From Echinicola soli (lineage in GTDB: Bacteria; Bacteroidota; Bacteroidia; Cytophagales; Cyclobacteriaceae): a DNA stretch of 64,000 bases. The DNA lies in assembly GCF_006575665.1 (NCBI RefSeq), contig NZ_CP041253.1, forward strand, positions 1,555,501 to 1,619,500, in the 5' to 3' direction. Each line of letters opens with the position of its first letter. The stretch's first letter is position 1. The notes beneath the pieces are model-generated. The model saw only the letters and a list, made by a program, of their open reading frames with translations. It did no database searches and was not told the origin of the DNA. This document shows, piece by piece, positions 35,036 through 44,497 of this stretch. The position numbers and the translations under genes are program-made.

Positions 35036-35160
35036 GCCCATTTAATCAATAAGTCTGGTAGCCACCTAAAATCAAATCAACTTCCTCGACTTCAACATAA
35101 CATACAGATTCTCCAGCAACCGCAAATCCCCCAGGAAAAGGTGCGACATCTGTTCTGGTG
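35036..35160. repeat. island repeat, copy C
   Basis: Nearly identical to copy B over about 115 bp, with core from 35121. It lacks the terminal hairpin of A and B. With B it brackets about 6 kb containing the protease, the unknown cassettes and the IS66 fragment, and it marks the right end of the island. Confidence 0.65.
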
Positions 35161-35165
35161 CGACT

Positions 35166-35843
35166 ATTACCTTTTATCATAAATAGCAGTACATTAATAT
35201 CTTATGGGCCTTTATTTTTTATATAGTGCCAAATAAGGCACACAGGGCTGGCTGTTCAGGACAACCCGAAAAAGGCTGGGGCGGTGTTCTCCCAGCTTTG
35301 TGACCATTTATAATCCGATGAACCTATGTCAAATCATTCCATTAGGCAAAGTCAGAATTGTATGTGTCATATAAGTAAGCGGATAAATTTTGGTAGGAGT
35401 GAAAAAAAATAGTTTTTATTTGGGGTCACTTCCTGAAGTTTACCCGTCACTTTTATGAATCGGTAGCATACCGGATTATGTTTAAAATAATCATTGACCC
35501 TAAAATTGTTCATGCCCGAACAAGTTGACCAGTTTGTTACTGGATCTTGCCACAGTTTTTAATTTCTAAAAATGATCAAAGGGTCGCCATTTCGACCTGA
35601 TAGATCCCAATTGAGTAATTCAACCAATGACCATGCTGTTACAAATACATGTAGGGTAGGTCATGCTCAATCAGATCTATGAGGTTTTGTCATGCCGATT
35701 CCAAACATCCACTAACCCAAAATATCATGAAATACATCACTGAATGGGACACTTCTTAAGATGGGGAAAAATGCTTCTTGGCTTAACTGCCATGGAAAAA
35801 GCAAAACTTCCATTAAAGATGTTCTATCCCAAACACTTAAATT
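35166..35843. other. intergenic region before the pectin locus
   Basis: 678 bp without a supported gene; the short frames in it lack start context. It must hold the promoter of the SusC gene. TTGGGGTCAC at 35420-35429 resembles ATGGGGTCATT found before the pectinesterase and sigma genes. GC content rises again here. Confidence 0.4.
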
Positions 35844-38800
35844 ATGAAAAAAATATTACCCCGGCCTTTGCTAAAGCTGTCAAACTTTTTCTTGATCGGC
35901 TTTATTGTACAGCTGTTTATGTCGACTGTCTTACTGGCCAATCCAATCAATGCCCAAAGGGAAAGTCTTAAAAACATTGACATTTCCATTAAAGCAGAAA
36001 AACAGAAACTCAAGAAGGTTTTTTCAAACCTTGAAGCCCAATCCAATTTGAAGTTTTCCTATAATGAATCATTTCAGAATATCGAAGGTGGTTCGATCAA
36101 TTTGGAACTATCGAACAGCAATATGTCAGATGTACTTAAGGCCATTGCACTTCAGTCTGATATCAATTTTCTACGGATCAATGATAACATCCATGTCACT
36201 GCAGCTGGGAATAAAAATAAATCTTCTGAACGATCGACACATGAAACTGTCTTGGAACAGGTCACCGGGACCATTACCGATCAGGATGGTCAACCAATTC
36301 CAGGGGTGACCATACGGGTAAAGGAAACATTGAGGGGGACGGTAACAGATATCGACGGAAAATTTAAAATAGAAGTTGCTGAAGGTGAAACGCTTACCTT
36401 CAGTTTTGTTGGCTTTCTCCAGCAGGAGTTAGTCTATTCTGGACAACAAAGCCTTAGCATTGAACTTAAGCAGGACCTTCATGCCTTGGATGAAGTGGTT
36501 GTGATCGGCTACGGAACCACGAAAAGAAGTGATCTTACCGGAGCAGTATCCTCAGTGGATATGGAAGAGCTGAAGGACATTCCAGTGGTATCCCCCCTAC
36601 AGGCGATTGCCGGAAGAATTGCCGGGGTGAATGTGACCATTACCGAGGGGTCTCCGGATGCCGAAATGAAGGTACGGATTCGTGGAGGCGGGTCCATTAC
36701 ACAGGACAATTCTCCTTTGTACATTGTCGATGGCTTCCAGGTAAGCAGTATCAACGATATTCCACCTGCGGATATTAAGACCATAGATGTACTGAAGGAT
36801 GCTTCGGCCACAGCGATTTATGGTGCACAGGGGGCCAATGGTGTGATCCTGGTCACCACCAAAAGCGGAAAAATCGGAAAAACTGAAGTGACTTTTAATT
36901 CCTATGTGGGCATGAGAGAGGTCTATAATCTTACTGATGTACTCTCTCCTTATGAATATGTCCATTACCAAAAAGAATTGGATCCAGGGCCATCCGTCAC
37001 GGGAACTTCATTCTATGGAATGTACGGACTATGGGATGACGTGGATATTTACAAATCCAAGGGGGGTAATGACTGGCAGAAACAGCTTTATGGCAATACA
37101 GGAGTCCAGAAACATTTTGATGTAGGATTGTCCGGGGGAAATGAATCTCTCCAGTACCTGGTAAACTATACGCGGGATGATGAAAATTACATTATGCTGA
37201 ACTCTGCCTATAAAAGAGACAATATAAGTATAAAGATCAACAAGCAAATCAGTGACAGGTTAAAGGTTGACCTGTATTCGAGAATGTCCAATACCACTAT
37301 CACTGGCCCTAGTGTATCCAGTGGAAGGATGTTGCGGGATGGGGTGAAATATGCCCCGGTGAGGAGTCTTACCTATATCCCCGAGTCTTCCCTGGCCGGG
37401 ACTGAGGATATCAATTCGGCGGAAGCATTGAGCTCCTTGAACGATCCCATTTATAATATTACCAATGAGTATAAAAAGCAATATCGGTTTAATAACATCT
37501 ATAATCTCGGTGTCACATGGGACATTGTGGAAGGACTAACTTTTAGAACCCGCGGGACTTACAGTTTTAGCAAGGATTATACGGATAATATCTGGCTGAA
37601 GAATACTGGGGAAGCCAGTGCCAACGGCGGACAGCCTGTAGCCAGAAGAACGGATCAGAAAGGTCAGCGATGGAGCATCCAGAATACCTTGAATTATGAT
37701 TTTTCCACTCAAGACGGGAAGCATGAGTTCAATTTCCTGATCGGTCAAGAGGTATACAATACCCAAAGGAACTCCATGAGATCAGAGTCTAAGTTTTTTC
37801 CAGGTGATTTTAATGCAAACAATGTGCTTGCAATGTGGAATTATGGAACCCCTCTGCCGACTTATACCGATATAGGAGAGCCTTCCCGTACCTCATCGTT
37901 TTTCGGGAGGTTTAATTATCTATTGTCTGACAAGTACATTTTTACCTTTACCGCTAGGGAAGACGGGAAGAATGTATTTGCTCCGGGAAATCGGTGGGGA
38001 TTTTTCCCTGCTGGGGCCTTTGCCTGGAAGATTTCTGAAGAACGTTTTTTGAAAGGAAAATTGGATTGGTTGAGCAATGCCAAACTGCGCGTAAGTTATG
38101 GTGAAGTGGGCAATGCAAGGGTAGGATCCTACTGGAGGCAGCAGTACAGTTTTCAAAGTGGGGATAACCGCTTGATCTATATCGGAGAAACTGCACAAAG
38201 TGCCTTGCAGCCTTCATCGGTATTGAAAAATGAAAACCTCACCTGGGAAACTAAGGTGTCCAGCAATATCGGCCTTGACATGGCACTGTTCAATAACCGC
38301 CTAAATCTGACCATTGACATCTATAGGGATGTCACTAGGGATTTGATACTGGCAGTAGTCCTTCCTGCCAACTCGGGCTATTCATCCCAGTACCAAAATG
38401 TAGGAAGTACATCCAACAAGGGAATAGAAATTTCAGCTACTGGATACATTATCGACCGGGGTGACTTCCAGCTATCGGCAAATTTCAATATAGCATTTAA
38501 CCGGAACAAAATCGAACAATTGGACGGTTCGGATTACCTGATCGCTTCTTCTGGATGGGGACTGGACCTGGGATCAGATGATTTTAGGGCACAGGTAGGA
38601 GAGCCCATAGGCCAAATTTATGGCTTCGTGGGTGATGGCATGTATTCGTTTGATGATTTCACCTTTGACGAGACCCAAAAGAAGTGGATCATTAAGGAAG
38701 GGGTGGCTGATGTGTCATCGGTCATTACGACTTCCGGCAATTATTTTGGGCCAGGACATATCAAGGTGAAAAAATTAAGCGGGGAAGGCTCCCAGATATC

Positions 38801-39407
38801 AGCGGATGAAGACCGTACAGTCATCGGCAATACCATGCCCAAACATACCGGAGGTTTTACCCTTAATGCAGTTTTAAAAGGTTTTGACCTATCGGCAATG
38901 TTAAATTGGTCCTATGGCAATGATATTTATAATGCCAACAAGGTCGATTATACCACTTTTACAGGAGCCAAAAGGTACCAGAACCTGAGCAGCCTGATGA
39001 GCTTGGACAACCGTTTTACTACCATCGACCCGGTAACCGGTTATAATGTAATGTTTGGAAACGAAGCTGATCCCGAACGACTCCAGGTACTGAACCAGGA
39101 TGCAACGTTATGGCACCCGATTACCAACCGTTCTATCTTGACCGAGTGGGCAGTCGAGGATGGGTCTTTCTTACGGCTCAATACCCTTACGCTTGGGTAC
39201 ACCTTGCCCGAAAGTCTGACTACAAAGTTCCTGGTGCAAAATCTCAGGATTTATTTCTCGGGATATAACCTTGCCATCTGGACCAATTATTCCGGACAGG
39301 ATCCCGAAGTGGATACCAGAAGGTCAACTCCGCTTACCCCTGGGGTGGACTATTCTGCCTATCCCAAGGCCAGAACATTTTTGGCCGGTGTAAACATCAC
39401 ATTTTAA
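35844..39407 (+). CDS. SusC-like TonB receptor with STN domain, pectin locus
   Basis: 1187 residues. After a signal peptide (FFLIGFIVQLFMSTVLLANP), residues about 45-115 form an STN domain (SIKAEKQKLKKVFSNLEAQS, LSNSNMSDVLKAIA), the part that contacts FecR anti-sigma proteins. Then come the beta sandwich (GTITDQDGQPIPGVTIRV), plug (IKTIDVLKDASATAIYGAQG, GVILVTTKSG) and barrel. It should import oligosaccharides with the SusD encoded 14 bp downstream. The only FecR in the window is 8 kb away, after the enzymes, so cross-regulation is possible but not shown. Confidence 0.92.
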   Translation: MKKILPRPLLKLSNFFLIGFIVQLFMSTVLLANPINAQRESLKNIDISIKAEKQKLKKVFSNLEAQSNLKFSYNESFQNIEGGSINLELSNSNMSDVLKAIALQSDINFLRINDNIHVTAAGNKNKSSERSTHETVLEQVTGTITDQDGQPIPGVTIRVKETLRGTVTDIDGKFKIEVAEGETLTFSFVGFLQQELVYSGQQSLSIELKQDLHALDEVVVIGYGTTKRSDLTGAVSSVDMEELKDIPVVSPLQAIAGRIAGVNVTITEGSPDAEMKVRIRGGGSITQDNSPLYIVDGFQVSSINDIPPADIKTIDVLKDASATAIYGAQGANGVILVTTKSGKIGKTEVTFNSYVGMREVYNLTDVLSPYEYVHYQKELDPGPSVTGTSFYGMYGLWDDVDIYKSKGGNDWQKQLYGNTGVQKHFDVGLSGGNESLQYLVNYTRDDENYIMLNSAYKRDNISIKINKQISDRLKVDLYSRMSNTTITGPSVSSGRMLRDGVKYAPVRSLTYIPESSLAGTEDINSAEALSSLNDPIYNITNEYKKQYRFNNIYNLGVTWDIVEGLTFRTRGTYSFSKDYTDNIWLKNTGEASANGGQPVARRTDQKGQRWSIQNTLNYDFSTQDGKHEFNFLIGQEVYNTQRNSMRSESKFFPGDFNANNVLAMWNYGTPLPTYTDIGEPSRTSSFFGRFNYLLSDKYIFTFTAREDGKNVFAPGNRWGFFPAGAFAWKISEERFLKGKLDWLSNAKLRVSYGEVGNARVGSYWRQQYSFQSGDNRLIYIGETAQSALQPSSVLKNENLTWETKVSSNIGLDMALFNNRLNLTIDIYRDVTRDLILAVVLPANSGYSSQYQNVGSTSNKGIEISATGYIIDRGDFQLSANFNIAFNRNKIEQLDGSDYLIASSGWGLDLGSDDFRAQVGEPIGQIYGFVGDGMYSFDDFTFDETQKKWIIKEGVADVSSVITTSGNYFGPGHIKVKKLSGEGSQISADEDRTVIGNTMPKHTGGFTLNAVLKGFDLSAMLNWSYGNDIYNANKVDYTTFTGAKRYQNLSSLMSLDNRFTTIDPVTGYNVMFGNEADPERLQVLNQDATLWHPITNRSILTEWAVEDGSFLRLNTLTLGYTLPESLTTKFLVQNLRIYFSGYNLAIWTNYSGQDPEVDTRRSTPLTPGVDYSAYPKARTFLAGVNITF

Positions 39408-39421
39408 AAAAGAACCAGACC

Positions 39422-41437
39422 ATGAGGAAAATAATTATTGTTCTGTTTTCAACCTTCATATTGACATCATGTGAAGAGTTTCTGACCACTGAGTCACCTT
39501 CGTCACTAAGCTCCGAGGTGGTTTTTAACACCACTTCCATGACCAAGGCCGCTATTATGGGCGTATATTCCAAAATGACCGATAGTTATATCTATGGTCA
39601 GAAACTATCGGTAAATTGGCAAGGAGTATCAGATATCGAGAGCAACGGCTCCTTCAGTACGACAAACTACAATTCCAACTCCAGTGACTATGGAGCGGGG
39701 AATTTTTATGATGACAGCTATAACAGGACCACCATCTGGCAGAGGTTGTATGAGTTTGCCGAACTGGCCAATACCGCTGTGGACGGTATCAGGAATTCAC
39801 CCATATTGGAAACCTCTCCAGCAGTAATGAAGGCCTATCTTGGGGAGGCCCTCACCATGCGGGCTATGGCTTATTTTGAGCTGGTACGATATTGGGGCGA
39901 TGTGCCTTTCAAAACCCAAGCCTCCCAATCTGATCTCTCCAATGTATATATGGAAAAGACCGATAGGGATGTGATCTATGCACAGCTGCTGAAAGATCTT
40001 CAGGAAGCGCAGGAATACTTGCCATGGTTAAACCAAATGCCGGAATATTCTACCAGTGAGCGGATCACCAAGGGATTTGCAAAAGGCCTATTGGCTCGTG
40101 TGGCCTTATTTGCTGGGGGATGGTCTCTTCGTGACGGCAATACTTTTCCTGATCTCGACGTGGAGCACCATCCGACCATTCCCGAAACGGGTGGGTATTT
40201 TGTGGGCAGGTCCAATAATTGGAAGGAATATTATCAAATAGCTGCCCGCCAATGTGCCGAGATTATTGGAAGTGGGGAGAATCCACATGCCTTGGATTCC
40301 GAATATGAAAATATATGGAAATCGGTCTGTGGCCTGGAGCCTAATGCAGCGAATGAAAATCTCTTTGAGGTGGCCTTTGGTCTGGGCAACAATGGAGATA
40401 TCGGGTCACTAATGGGGTATCCAGTGGATGGGAATTCCAAATACGGAACCCGTGGATTTGGGGGAGGTTATGTAACTTCTACAGCCTATTATTTCTATTC
40501 CTTTGATGATCAGGACAAAAGAAGGGACGTGACCCTGACATGGTTAAGGTACACCTCAGAAAACAAAGAGGACATGAGTACCAATCCGTTGGATGTCAAG
40601 TTTGCAAAATGGCGTATTTATTGGATGAGCGACAGTTATTTGAACCTGCACAAAACAGCTACGTCCAGGGTATCTACAGGCGTCAACTGGATACTGATGC
40701 GGTATTCGGACGTTTACCTGATGTTTGCAGAGGCCATGAACGAACTGGAAGGCCCTGACGCGGTGGACCCTATTGCAGGGATCTCACCTAGACAAGCATT
40801 GGAAAAGGTCCGTGAACGGGCATTTGGTGCCGGCTCGGACAAAATCAAAAATTATGATTCGGACTTCTTTAGGGCAATTGTTAATGAAAGGGCCTGGGAG
40901 TTTGGATGCGAATCTATCCGTAAACAGGATTTGGTGCGCTGGGGCTTGCTTTACGAAAAGATAGAGGAGATGAAAAGGACGTTATGCCTGATGCTCGACC
41001 ACAACCAATCCGTAAACATCTTTGACAAGGTTTACAGTCCAAGCGACTTTCCGTCGACCGTCTATTTTAAGATGGAAAATAATGGTGAGTATATCGATAC
41101 CGAGTCGGTCAACTATTATGGAGACCTTCCGGCAGATCCAGGAGGGGATTTCCAATCTGTGAGCTGGTTTCCAGAGCAGGCTGCCAAGCCGGAGGAAGGC
41201 AACAATACCAATTATATCGATTGGCCGGTTAGGACCTTGCTGGCAGCCACTGGGCTAAATCCGTCTTATGACTATAGTGATTTTATGGGTCAGCTTCGCC
41301 ATGGTGATGAAATTCTATCTAATCTGGTGCAATTTGAGATGGGCAATAATACCTGTTATTATCGCCACCCATTTGCGATATACTATGAGGATATCTACGA
41401 GTCCAAAGGGTACCTGCAAAATTCCTTTGGCTATTGA
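39422..41437 (+). CDS. SusD-like nutrient-binding lipoprotein, pectin locus
   Basis: 671 residues, long for the family (usually 500-600), with loops between the helical repeats. The lipobox FILTSC places the lipid Cys at 17, then EEFLTTESPSS. Family segments: GEALTMRAMAYFELVRYWGD, the LMFAEAMNELEGPD helix, and NERAWEFGCESIRKQDLVRW near the end. It forms the lid of the preceding SusC. It is the second gene of a run SusC-SusD-DUF5123 on the same strand. Confidence 0.92.
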   Translation: MRKIIIVLFSTFILTSCEEFLTTESPSSLSSEVVFNTTSMTKAAIMGVYSKMTDSYIYGQKLSVNWQGVSDIESNGSFSTTNYNSNSSDYGAGNFYDDSYNRTTIWQRLYEFAELANTAVDGIRNSPILETSPAVMKAYLGEALTMRAMAYFELVRYWGDVPFKTQASQSDLSNVYMEKTDRDVIYAQLLKDLQEAQEYLPWLNQMPEYSTSERITKGFAKGLLARVALFAGGWSLRDGNTFPDLDVEHHPTIPETGGYFVGRSNNWKEYYQIAARQCAEIIGSGENPHALDSEYENIWKSVCGLEPNAANENLFEVAFGLGNNGDIGSLMGYPVDGNSKYGTRGFGGGYVTSTAYYFYSFDDQDKRRDVTLTWLRYTSENKEDMSTNPLDVKFAKWRIYWMSDSYLNLHKTATSRVSTGVNWILMRYSDVYLMFAEAMNELEGPDAVDPIAGISPRQALEKVRERAFGAGSDKIKNYDSDFFRAIVNERAWEFGCESIRKQDLVRWGLLYEKIEEMKRTLCLMLDHNQSVNIFDKVYSPSDFPSTVYFKMENNGEYIDTESVNYYGDLPADPGGDFQSVSWFPEQAAKPEEGNNTNYIDWPVRTLLAATGLNPSYDYSDFMGQLRHGDEILSNLVQFEMGNNTCYYRHPFAIYYEDIYESKGYLQNSFGY

Positions 41438-41470
41438 TGGTACATATTGGGAACCTAAAGATATAAAACG

Positions 41471-43096
41471 ATGAAACTGAAAAATATAATGCTAGGGGTA
41501 GTGGCATTGCTATCTACCCTCATGTTTTCCTGTATGGATGACATCAATGACTGGCCAGTGGACCCAAGTCATAACAGGCTTTTCCGTTCTTTGGTGCTTG
41601 ATGTAGTAGAGGCCTTGCCCACCGCGGTAGAGCTCAAGTACAATCAAGTGGTCGATGCCGATAAATATATTTTCGAATTTAGCGAGGATAGTTTGCAGTT
41701 CACTGAAATTGTGAAAACCGTGGAGGTACTGGCCGATACGCTGACTCCTTTTTCCGCTTCTACCCAGTCGACCAAAACAGAATACCGGACGGTTTTCGAA
41801 GAGTTGGACGGAACTACAGCCTATTCGGTGCGCATGTATGCTGTGGACATCAGCACAGGACTGGAATCAGGTTTTAATGAACTGTTTTTCGAAACACCTG
41901 CCGAACAACTGTTTACCTCTTATGTGGCCTATACTAATCGTTTGGAAATGGTATGGGCTCCTTCTGATCGGGTGACCACGTTGATATTGAGTGATCCATT
42001 GACTGAAGAAGTTTTGATCGAGAAGAGCCTTTCTCCTGAGGAAATTACTACAGGCAGGGCCGTATTTGAAGGACTAAGTCCTGGGGTGGAGTATATGGCC
42101 CAAATTTATAACAATGAGAAAGTAAGGGGGACCCTTTCGGTACAGACCAGTGGAATTGCCGGAGGGTTTGTGATCGATGTAAATGTCGGTGATGACTTGT
42201 CTACCGTCATAGAAAATGCAGTAAGCCAAGGATATTCAGAACTTATCCTTTCGTTCGCTGGGCAAGCGCCATATGAACTGGGTTCGTTTACTATTCCAAA
42301 TGGGGTGACAGGCTTGAGTTTTACCGGTTCTCCTGATGTAAACGGAGAATTGCCCCATCTTAATTTAGAAGAGGTTAGGCTAAGTGATCTGAATTTTGAC
42401 GATCTTATTTTCGAGAATGTAGAAGTCACTGGGGACTACGGACGGTATTTTATCTTTATCGGTGATGATGGGACTGAATTGGACGAAATAATTTTCAGAA
42501 ACAGCAGGTTAAGTGATTTTAGGAGTATTGTGCGCCTGGGCAATAATCAGATTGATATAACCAATGTGTTGTTCGAAAATTGTCAGATCGACAATGTGGG
42601 AGGCTATGGAGTAGTCAATATTGGCGGCAGCACTCCTACGCTGGACACCTTGTCCTTCACCAACAGTACCCTGACCGAACTGGCTACCCAATTAATGGAT
42701 GTCCGGAACAGTATTGGTGAAGTCCATATTGGCAACTGCACTTTTGTGAACCTGTCCACCTCAATGAGCCAATTGCTCCGAATGGACACCAACAACCTTC
42801 TACTATCAGTGACCACGACCAATAATATATTTGCCGGTAATAATGGAGGGGCGTCTGTCAATTCACTGAGCTTTGATATGGGACAGACCGGATTGAATGT
42901 TTCCTTTGGGGGAAGCTATATTACGACTGACCTTGAGATCAACAGGTACGATTTTGCCAATATTACGCTGTTTCAAGGGACTACCTACGAGCTGTTCTTG
43001 GACCCTGATAACAGAGATTTTACCCTCAATCCAGATTCAGGATTTGGCGGCAGAGGAGTAGCAGGAGATCCAAGATGGTGGTACAGTGAAGAGTAG
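41471..43096 (+). CDS. DUF5123/DUF4957-type surface lipoprotein
   Basis: 541 residues with lipobox STLMFSC (Cys21). Residues about 40-130 are a fibronectin-III-like domain (AVELKYNQVVDADKYIFEFS, TAYSVRMYAVD). A right-handed beta helix follows (LRLGN-like repeats such as NVLFENCQIDNVGGYGVVNI, TLDTLSFTNSTLTEL), ending DFTLNPDSGFGGRGVAGDPR. This arrangement and the GDPRW ending are typical of DUF5123/DUF4957 proteins coded next to SusCD in pectin loci. It probably binds or processes a pectic glycan at the surface. A terminator lies 115 bp after it. Confidence 0.82.
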   Translation: MKLKNIMLGVVALLSTLMFSCMDDINDWPVDPSHNRLFRSLVLDVVEALPTAVELKYNQVVDADKYIFEFSEDSLQFTEIVKTVEVLADTLTPFSASTQSTKTEYRTVFEELDGTTAYSVRMYAVDISTGLESGFNELFFETPAEQLFTSYVAYTNRLEMVWAPSDRVTTLILSDPLTEEVLIEKSLSPEEITTGRAVFEGLSPGVEYMAQIYNNEKVRGTLSVQTSGIAGGFVIDVNVGDDLSTVIENAVSQGYSELILSFAGQAPYELGSFTIPNGVTGLSFTGSPDVNGELPHLNLEEVRLSDLNFDDLIFENVEVTGDYGRYFIFIGDDGTELDEIIFRNSRLSDFRSIVRLGNNQIDITNVLFENCQIDNVGGYGVVNIGGSTPTLDTLSFTNSTLTELATQLMDVRNSIGEVHIGNCTFVNLSTSMSQLLRMDTNNLLLSVTTTNNIFAGNNGGASVNSLSFDMGQTGLNVSFGGSYITTDLEINRYDFANITLFQGTTYELFLDPDNRDFTLNPDSGFGGRGVAGDPRWWYSEE

Positions 43097-43211
43097 ACAA
43101 GATCCTGATCAGGGAAGTTCTTCATTGATCAAAGTAATGTGGTGTGTTTCGGGATTTAGCACGCAATTCATCGAGACAGGATGGTAACATTTTGATTGGG
43201 TTTTGAAAAGG

Positions 43212-43244
43212 AAAGGCTATCCGCATCTGCAGGTAGCCTTTTTG
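43212..43244 (+). terminator. terminator after the DUF5123-type gene
   Basis: AAAGGCTA (43212-43219) pairs with TAGCCTTT (43234-43241), and five T begin in the right arm. It ends the SusC-SusD-DUF5123 unit. Confidence 0.8.
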
Positions 43245-43288
43245 ATTTTCTTGGCAGGAAATCATTGTATTGGATTATTATTAAGCAT

Positions 43289-43299
43289 ATGGGGTCATT
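43289..43299 (+). promoter_or_regulatory. shared motif ATGGGGTCATT before the pectinesterase gene
   Basis: The same 11 bases occur at 47130-47140, upstream of the sigma gene. It is about 90 bp before the pectinesterase ATG. Possibly an operator shared by units of the locus; a chance repeat cannot be excluded. Confidence 0.35.
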
Positions 43300-43387
43300 G
43301 TAATAATTTATCCCGTCCTATTCCTGAGAGAGGGGATACATAAAAGTTCTCCCTAATGGGCCATAAAATCATAAATAGAACCATAAA

Positions 43388-44464
43388 ATGACATTGTCAA
43401 AAAAATATGCTCCAGGCACAGGATATCGGAGAAAAGCATCCGGGAAAACAGTGGTTGGGATGGGGGCTCTCTTAGCTGTTTTTCTATTCCTGAACCAAGG
43501 CAGGTGCCAAAATTTATATAATCATTATGATGATGGTAAGGTAAAGGTCATCAAGGGAACCGTCCAACAGGATGTTGTCGTAGCCCGGGACGGGAGCGGA
43601 GATTTTATTTATCTGGCTGATGCCATTGAAGCGCTGAGGGTCTATCTTCCCCATCCGGTGACCGTAATGATCAGGCCGGGGATTTATGTAGAAAAGGTAG
43701 AAATCCCTGCAACACTGACCAATGTCACTTTCAAAGGAGCAGGAGCTGATCAAACGATCATCCGCTATGATGATTACGCAGGAAAGGCTAAGATAGGCAC
43801 CTTTGATTCCTATACCTTAAAAGTGTCGGGAAGTTCCCTTAGATTTGAGGATTTAACCATCGAAAATTCAGCAGGTCCAGTTGGCCAGGCCGTTGCCCTC
43901 CATGCCGATGGAGACCGGTTGGTTTTCGAAAATTGCCGGTTTATAGGGAATCAGGACACCATGTTTGCCGCTGGTGAAGGCAGCCGGCAGTATTTCCGCA
44001 ATTGCTATATTGAAGGAACGACAGATTTTATCTTTGGAGGGGCCACCGCGGTTTTTGATCATTGTATTATCCACTCAAAGAAGGATTCTTTTATTACAGC
44101 AGCATCCACACCCAAGCATGTCAAGTATGGCTATGTATTTAAGAACTGCCAACTTACATCAGAACATGAGGTAAAGAAAGTTTATCTTGGCAGGCCTTGG
44201 AGGCCTTATGCCAAAACGGTTTTTGTGAACTGTGAAATGGGAGACCATATAGTTCCCCGGGGATGGCACAATTGGGGAAATCCTGAAAATGAAAAGACCG
44301 CTTTCTATGCGGAATTAAATTCAAATGGCCCCGGTGCAGAGCAGGACCAAAGGGTGGCGTGGTCGGTCCAATTAGACGGCCAACATAGTACTGCCTATAG
44401 CCTTGATGAAATATTCAAGAGGGTAGAAGAGCGTTCGGATGGTGAATTACAATGGTATAAATGA
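43388..44464 (+). CDS. pectinesterase, carbohydrate esterase family 8
   Basis: 358 residues with a signal-anchor-like N-terminus (VGMGALLAVFLFLNQG). The CE8 core is complete: ARDGSGDFIYLADAIEAL, the GNQDTMFA segment with Asp190, TTDFIFGGATAVF with Asp213, and YLGRPWRPYAKTVF with Arg269. These are the two catalytic Asp residues and the Arg that form the active site on a right-handed beta helix. It removes methyl esters from homogalacturonan, opening pectin for lyases or hydrolases. It is directly followed by the GH95 gene. No polygalacturonase or lyase is in this window. Confidence 0.93.
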   Translation: MTLSKKYAPGTGYRRKASGKTVVGMGALLAVFLFLNQGRCQNLYNHYDDGKVKVIKGTVQQDVVVARDGSGDFIYLADAIEALRVYLPHPVTVMIRPGIYVEKVEIPATLTNVTFKGAGADQTIIRYDDYAGKAKIGTFDSYTLKVSGSSLRFEDLTIENSAGPVGQAVALHADGDRLVFENCRFIGNQDTMFAAGEGSRQYFRNCYIEGTTDFIFGGATAVFDHCIIHSKKDSFITAASTPKHVKYGYVFKNCQLTSEHEVKKVYLGRPWRPYAKTVFVNCEMGDHIVPRGWHNWGNPENEKTAFYAELNSNGPGAEQDQRVAWSVQLDGQHSTAYSLDEIFKRVEERSDGELQWYK

Positions 44465-44497
44465 AGTTTGAAACAAATAAACAATATCCAGGATTAC

